In this document: positions 60,233 through 64,000 of the stretch, piece after piece | Layout of the letters: the number at the start of each line of letters is the position of its first letter | Position numbering within the stretch: position 1 is the stretch's first letter | From: DASUPK01 sp963831605 | GTDB lineage: Bacteria > Actinomycetota > Thermoleophilia > Solirubrobacterales > 70-9 | Reading direction: 5' to 3' | Assembly (NCBI GenBank): GCA_963831605.1 | Contig: CAWHQR010000008.1 | Span: forward strand, 248,001-312,000 | Length of the DNA stretch: 64,000 bases | Made by a program: the position numbers and the translations under genes | Notes under the pieces: generated by a model | What the model was told of the DNA's origin: nothing | The model's input: only the letters and a program-made list of their open reading frames with translations | The model's database searches: none

Positions 60233-60988
60233 TTATCCCCCGGAGATCGCCTCCTCCAAACTCCGGCGCGCCGATTCGACCGTCTGATCGTCGAGTTCGG
60301 CGTCGACGAGCTCGTACGACTTCGCAAGCTCGGCGATCAGCGCCTCCTCGATCTCGCCCGGATCGACCTCGCGGCCGAGCTCCTCCGAGACATCGCCGGA
60401 GGTGGCCGGATCCCACTCCAACTCGAGTGCCCGGTAGACGGGCTCCAGGGCGCGTGCCACCTCCCGGCCGCCGGACGCCACGACGACCCCGCCCATGTGG
60501 GCGCCGCCGCGAATCATCCGCTGACCGATTCCGGAGAGCTTGACCGTGTTCCGGGCGTTGACGCTGTAGGCGCCGGGGCAGTACTCGCCCGGCACCTCGC
60601 CGACGCGGGCGTCGACGCCCATCCCCCGCAGTGCCTCGGCGATCATCCCGGCCATCTCCTCGAACCGGGCGTAGGTGCGCTTCGGCGGCTGGGGATCCGC
60701 GTAGGCCCTCGCGATCGCAATCGTGCCGCTGTGGAAGACGGCGGCCCGGCCGCCCGCCAGGCGCTCCACGGCCGCGAAGCCCGCGCGACGAGCGGCGTCG
60801 GCCGCGGCATCGAAATTCGGGTTGGCGAGATCCTGACGGCCGAAGGCAACCTCGTTGCCGGGCCTATGGATCCGGATCGTCGGCGGCAGCTCTCCGGCGG
60901 CCACCTGCCGGAGGATCGTCCGGGAGATCGCCGTGCTGAGCTCGGGCTGGTCGGGGAAGGAGTGGCGGATCAGGCGCAGCGGTTCCAC
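60233..60988 (-). CDS. Lipoate-protein ligase A-like (biotin/lipoate A/B ligase family)
   Basis: A 251-residue enzyme of the LplA/LipB fold: RIHRPGNEVAFGRQDLANPNF, ERLAGGRAAVFHSGTIAIA (the RGGGxxVxH-type lipoate-binding loop), and NTVKLSGIGQRMIRGGAHMGG with the conserved lysine that activates lipoate. It should attach lipoate or octanoate to E2 or GcvH proteins. No target-protein gene is in the window. The start is the GTG at 60988. The MFS gene starts 7 bp after its stop and may share the transcript. Confidence 0.88.
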   Translation of the reverse strand: MEPLRLIRHSFPDQPELSTAISRTILRQVAAGELPPTIRIHRPGNEVAFGRQDLANPNFDAAADAARRAGFAAVERLAGGRAAVFHSGTIAIARAYADPQPPKRTYARFEEMAGMIAEALRGMGVDARVGEVPGEYCPGAYSVNARNTVKLSGIGQRMIRGGAHMGGVVVASGGREVARALEPVYRALELEWDPATSGDVSEELGREVDPGEIEEALIAELAKSYELVDAELDDQTVESARRSLEEAISGG

Positions 60989-61017
60989 CCGACGATCCTT
61001 GCATCAGCGGCAGGTCT

Positions 61018-61749
61018 CTAGGCCGCGCCGTCCTCCGGTTCGTCCAGCAGCGCCGCGCGGAGGAGACGCTCCTCCTCTTCGAAGAGATGGCCGATGGTGC
61101 GCTCGCGGTCGAGGAGGATTCGGCGCTTCGTCTCTCCGATCGCCTGGCGCGGTCCGGACGCGATGCGCCCAGCGAGCTCGAGCGCGCGGGGCATCAGCTC
61201 GTCGTCTGGATGGACGGCGCCGACGACTCCCATGCGAAGCGCCGTGTTCGCGTCGAGCAGGCGGCCCGTCAGGGTGAGCTCCGCGGCGAGTGGAGCGGGG
61301 AGTGCGGCCCGGGCAGCGGCGTAGCTGGGAGGGATGCCGCGGGGGAGCTCCGGGAATCCGAAGCTGGCGGACTCGGCCGCCAGGCGGAGGTCACAGAGCA
61401 GGGCGAGGGCGAACCCGCCTGCAACAGCGGCGCCGTTGACCGCGGCGACCACCGGGCGGGCGCAGTTGCCCACCGCGCGAAAGCAGCCGATGCTGGTCTC
61501 GACGAGCCGCTCGCGGTGCTCGCGCTCGCCGCCGAACTGGGTGGTGTCCATGCCGGAGCAGAAGGCGGGGGGCGCTCCGGTGAGGACGACGGCGCCGACC
61601 TCCGGATCCTCGCCGAGGGAGCCGAGGCATTCCATGAGCTCGACCCGCAGCTCGATCGACAGCGCGTTCCGCTTCTCCGGCCGCTGCAGGGTCACCACGG
61701 CGACGTCGTCTCGGCGCTCGAGGGAGAGCAGTCCCGCCATCACGGGCAT
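61018..61749 (-). CDS. Enoyl-CoA hydratase/isomerase family protein
   Basis: A 243-residue crotonase-fold enzyme: VAVVTLQRPEKRNALSIELRVELM, the oxyanion-hole region PPAFCSGMDTTQFGG, and PVVAAVNGAAVAGGFALALLCDLRLAAESASFGFPE. The usual catalytic Glu of the hydratase active site is represented in SFGFPELPRGIPPSYA. It hydrates or isomerises an enoyl-CoA in fatty-acid or aromatic degradation, which fits the acyl-CoA synthetase at 44.5 kb, although the genes are far apart. Start ATG 61749 or 61740. It diverges from yjbQ. Confidence 0.92.
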   Translation of the reverse strand: MPVMAGLLSLERRDDVAVVTLQRPEKRNALSIELRVELMECLGSLGEDPEVGAVVLTGAPPAFCSGMDTTQFGGEREHRERLVETSIGCFRAVGNCARPVVAAVNGAAVAGGFALALLCDLRLAAESASFGFPELPRGIPPSYAAARAALPAPLAAELTLTGRLLDANTALRMGVVGAVHPDDELMPRALELAGRIASGPRQAIGETKRRILLDRERTIGHLFEEEERLLRAALLDEPEDGAA

Positions 61750-61782
61750 GATCTCACCAACACAACGGCCGAAGGAGGAGCC

Positions 61783-62244
61783 TTGAAGTCGCACACCGAC
61801 TACATGACGTTCAACACCGAGGGCCGGCGCGAGTTCGTCCGCATCACCGAGAACGTGCAGGCGGCCGTCGACGCGTCCGGAGTCTCCGAGGGGATGGTGC
61901 TCGTCTCCGCGATGCACATCACCGCCGCGGTCTGGGTGAACGACGACGAGCCGGGCCTCCAGGAGGACACCCTGGAGTGGCTCGACAAGGTGGCGCCGCC
62001 CAGCTGGAAGGAGCCGGCGAACGACGTCGCGCGCGAGCTGCTGCCGGATCCCGGCGACTACCGCCATCACCGCGGGGGTGAGGACAACGGCGACGCCCAC
62101 CTCAAGAACCTGCTGGTCCACCACCAGGTGGTCCTGCCGATCACGGACGGCAGGCTCGACCTCGGGCCGTGGCAGGCGGTCTTCTACTGCGAGTTCGACG
62201 GCCGCCGGTCGAAGCGGCTGGTGATCAAGGTGATGGGCGATTAG
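61783..62244 (+). CDS. yjbQ: YjbQ/UPF0047 family protein
   Basis: A 153-residue homo-oligomeric protein of the YjbQ family, reported to have thiamine-phosphate-synthase side activity. Conserved parts are FNTEGRREFVRITENVQAAV, GMVLVSAMHITAAVWVNDDEPGL, YRHHRGGEDNGDAHLKNLLVHHQVVLPITDGRL and GPWQAVFYCEFDGRRSKRLVIKVMG, which together contain the family's His/Asp metal-binding residues. The TTG at 61783 is set by GAAGGAGGAG directly upstream. It diverges from the enoyl-CoA hydratase gene. Confidence 0.92.
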   Translation: MKSHTDYMTFNTEGRREFVRITENVQAAVDASGVSEGMVLVSAMHITAAVWVNDDEPGLQEDTLEWLDKVAPPSWKEPANDVARELLPDPGDYRHHRGGEDNGDAHLKNLLVHHQVVLPITDGRLDLGPWQAVFYCEFDGRRSKRLVIKVMGD

Positions 62245-62272
62245 CTCCCGCACCGCCGGGCGCAGCCCCGTT

Positions 62273-63109
62273 GTGGCTCCGGCGATGGTCGTCGGCGCCG
62301 TGGTCTCGGTGCAGTGCGGGTCAGCGGCGGCGACGACCCTGTTCGATCAGGTGGGACCCGCCGGCGCCGTGCTCTACCGGCTCCTCTTCGCCGCGATCCT
62401 TCTCATCGCGATCTGGCGGCCTGCGCCGATGGAGGCTGGCCGCGACGGACTGATCCTCGCGATCGCCTTCGGCGTGACGCTCGCCGGGATGAATTTCTGC
62501 TTCTACGAGGCGCTCAACAGAATCCCGCTGGGGATCGCCGTCACGTTCGAGTTCGTGGGGCCCCTGGTGGTCGGGCTGCTCGGCTCGCGGCGTCCGCGAG
62601 ACCTGGTCTGGGTGGGATGCGCGGCGGCGGGCGTGCTGCTCCTGACGCGCCCGTCAGGATCGGCGAGCGCCGCCGGAATCGGCTTCGCGCTGCTCGCCGG
62701 GGCGTTCTGGGGCGCGTACATCCTGATCAGCGCCCGGGTGGGGCGGACCTTTCCCGGGGGCCGGGGTTTGGCGCTCGCGATGGGGATTGCGGCCCTGCTG
62801 ATGATCGTGCCCGGGACAGCGGCAGCCGGCAGCGACCTGCTCGATCCCGGCGCCGCCGCGGTCGGGGCCGCGACCGCAGTGCTCAGCTCGGTGATTCCCT
62901 ACTCGCTCGAGCTGGAGGCGCTGCGCCGCATCGCGGTCGGCACGTTCGGCGTCCTGATGAGCATGGAGCCGGCGGTCGCGGCGTTGATCGGGCTGATCGC
63001 GCTCGGCCAGGGGCTTGGGACCGTCGATGTGATCGGTATCGGCCTCGTCGTGGTCGCCAGCGCCGGCGTGCTGGGATCGGGCGTGGGGGAGCCTGCTACC
63101 GAGGCGTGA
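62273..63109 (+). CDS. EamA-family transporter (RhtA-like exporter)
   Basis: A 278-residue membrane protein with ten helices in two EamA repeats (about 1-130 and 135-275). It carries GPAGAVLYRLLFAAILLIAIWRP and FVGPLVVGLLGSRRP in the first half and SSVIPYSLELEALRRI and FGVLMSMEPAVAALIG in the second, as in the RhtA/YdcZ-like exporters of amino acids and metabolites. The start is the GTG at 62273. It has a large structured terminator just downstream. Confidence 0.9.
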   Translation: MAPAMVVGAVVSVQCGSAAATTLFDQVGPAGAVLYRLLFAAILLIAIWRPAPMEAGRDGLILAIAFGVTLAGMNFCFYEALNRIPLGIAVTFEFVGPLVVGLLGSRRPRDLVWVGCAAAGVLLLTRPSGSASAAGIGFALLAGAFWGAYILISARVGRTFPGGRGLALAMGIAALLMIVPGTAAAGSDLLDPGAAAVGAATAVLSSVIPYSLELEALRRIAVGTFGVLMSMEPAVAALIGLIALGQGLGTVDVIGIGLVVVASAGVLGSGVGEPATEA

Positions 63110-63117
63110 AGGGCCCG

Positions 63118-63172
63118 GAGCCTTGCCGGACGCCGCGAGGGGGGATCCCCTTCGAGCGGCGTCGGCAGGCTC
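63118..63172. terminator. Long nested hairpin after the EamA gene
   Basis: Arms 63118-63136 and 63156-63172 pair over 17 bp with two single-base bulges. The loop contains the palindrome GGGGATCCCC (63141-63150). It sits between the EamA stop and a convergent small gene and probably terminates both. Confidence 0.7.
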
Positions 63173-63198
63173 TCGGACGAGTGGGCTCGCACCCCTGG

Positions 63199-63273
63199 CT
63201 AGAAAACCCGTCTGAACAGATACAGCGCGATCAGGATCAGGATGATTACGATCAGGATGTAGACGATGGACAC
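63199..63273 (-). CDS. Very small membrane protein (24 aa)
   Basis: A 24-residue frame from GTG 63273: one hydrophobic helix (IVYILIVIILILIALYLF) ending in a basic RRVF tail. GGGAGG lies 7 bases before the GTG, a strong ribosome-binding site. Single-helix proteins of this size occur in many bacteria and are usually missed. The gene is followed, on the minus strand, by the hairpin at 63118-63172. Real expression is not proven. Confidence 0.6.
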   Translation of the reverse strand: MSIVYILIVIILILIALYLFRRVF

Positions 63274-63348
63274 CGGGCTCCCTCCCTTCCGAGTTCGATA
63301 ACGGCCCCTGTTGCGAACGTCCGGTTCGCTCCGCCCTGCTTACCCGCG

Positions 63349-63603
63349 ATGCAGCGTCTGAACCCCGGGGAGGTTGGAATCAGGCGCTACGCAGCTCTGC
63401 GCAGGCGACGGAGCCGGCGACCGAAGCGCAGGCGCGAGAGGCTCGAAATCGCCGGCATCTCCGCGGTCGCCGGTGTCGTGGCGACATCGGCGTTCAGCAA
63501 CGACGGCATGTGGCGCTCGATTTGGGCCGTGAGACACGACCGACACGAGCACTCAGGAACGGATATGCCTGTGGTTGAACAGACCGTCATCCGAATTCCT
63601 TAA
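63349..63603 (+). CDS. Possible small basic protein
   Basis: The 63274-63722 interval holds one candidate gene, an 84-residue frame from ATG 63349. It has a very Arg-rich N-terminus (YAALRRRRSRRPKRRRERLE), a weak hydrophobic stretch (ISAVAGVVATSAF) and a polar end with several His. No ribosome-binding site is evident and codon use does not decide the matter. I list it as a possible gene only. The rest of the interval shows nothing recognisable. Confidence 0.3.
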   Translation: MQRLNPGEVGIRRYAALRRRRSRRPKRRRERLEIAGISAVAGVVATSAFSNDGMWRSIWAVRHDRHEHSGTDMPVVEQTVIRIP

Positions 63604-63722
63604 CCCGACGCAAGATCACGGTAGCTATGCCGGCGGTCGGAATTCCCGCAAATAGCCCAAATCCGTGTGGCTGACCTCCGGTCACGAAAACCCCCGCTTC
63701 GCCCCCTGACAAGATCAAAGAA

Positions 63723-64000
63723 ATGGAAGCACAGGGCCCCGATGTGCGCGCCGGTTCGATCGCCGAGGCCGTGGCGAAGGCGCAGGTGCACGCGCCCACC
63801 CGGGGCAACCGCAAGCTGGAGCGGTTCCTGGAGGCGGTGAACGCCGACGAGCGGGTGCGCGCCTGGTGGTACATGGCGCAGATCACCTCGGAGCGGCTCG
63901 GGATGTCGGATCACTCCTGGGTGCACGTGCAGGTCGTCCTCAACATCTCGCTGCGCCTGATGCGCCTGCTCGTCAAGGGCGGGATCGAGCCGGCGATGGT
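63723..64000 (+). CDS. Probable HD-domain family protein, 3'-partial
   Basis: Only the first 92 residues are in the window. The helical sequence RGNRKLERFLEAVNADERVRAWWYMAQIT and DHSWVHVQVVLNISLRLMRLLVKGGIEPAM matches the N-terminal part of actinobacterial HD phosphohydrolases, where DHSWVH is followed by an LLHD motif further on. The catalytic part lies beyond the right edge, so the call is tentative. The ATG is at 63723. Confidence 0.65.
   Translation, partial: MEAQGPDVRAGSIAEAVAKAQVHAPTRGNRKLERFLEAVNADERVRAWWYMAQITSERLGMSDHSWVHVQVVLNISLRLMRLLVKGGIEPAM

Overview
The window is 64 kb of high-GC bacterial chromosome with about 70 protein-coding genes, very short intergenic gaps, many GTG/TTG starts and frequent ATGA/GTGA overlaps. 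The mix of families (OmpR-type two-component systems, an ECF41 sigma factor, DHA2 drug exporters, SnoaL-like proteins, berberine-bridge-type FAD oxidases, type III glutamine synthetase, secreted propeller and RTX proteins) suggests a soil actinobacterium, possibly Thermoleophilia/Solirubrobacterales. That placement is inference from gene content. I saw no rRNA, tRNA, CRISPR array, integrase or insertion sequence.

Layout: 1-3.9 kb, MacB/FtsX-type permease followed by a response regulator and sensor kinase. 3.9-6.4 kb, divergent membrane-anchored YVTN and Kelch propeller proteins. 6.4-10.3 kb, LolA-like protein, ABC exporter and BASS-family transporter. 10.3-13.5 kb, a second two-component system followed by a PepSY protein and a lipoprotein. 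13.5-16.4 kb, GNAT enzyme, TetR regulator and divergent methyltransferase. 16.5-21.7 kb, secreted RTX protein, ECF41 sigma factor with divergent MFS exporter, and sedolisin protease. 21.8-25.4 kb, small-molecule enzymes (MBL hydrolase, rhodanese, flavin protein, quinone oxidoreductase). 25.4-34.5 kb, DHFR-like protein, Kelch and beta-helix secreted proteins, patatin, and two paralogous FAD-linked oxidases. 34.5-38.1 kb, zincin, DegV and FtsH. 38.1-40.2 kb, a probable copper/metal cassette (DUF1326, DUF2182, Cys-rich four-helix protein). 40.3-42.7 kb, DrrAB-like ABC exporter. 43-48 kb, NDH-2, acyl-CoA synthetase, L7/L12-like small protein and cation/H+ antiporter. 49-56 kb, DUF2855, two GGDEF cyclases and type III glutamine synthetase. 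56-64 kb, phosphoesterase, HAD, MFS, lipoate ligase, enoyl-CoA hydratase, YjbQ, EamA and the start of a probable HD-family protein.

The most informative signals are regulatory. The ECF41 sigma gene and its divergent MFS gene share a 63-bp region that carries two face-to-face ECF41-type promoters, each with a 16-bp spacer. Three sites with 11-bp-spaced TTCA direct repeats lie upstream of the propeller pair, the second response regulator and its PepSY neighbour, which points to one OmpR-family regulon.

Six otherwise well-conserved genes (the FtsX-type permease, response regulator, YVTN protein, quinone oxidoreductase, FtsH and acyl-CoA synthetase) are each broken by a single-base indel. This pattern looks more like residual sequence error than biology, and these genes are annotated across the shift.
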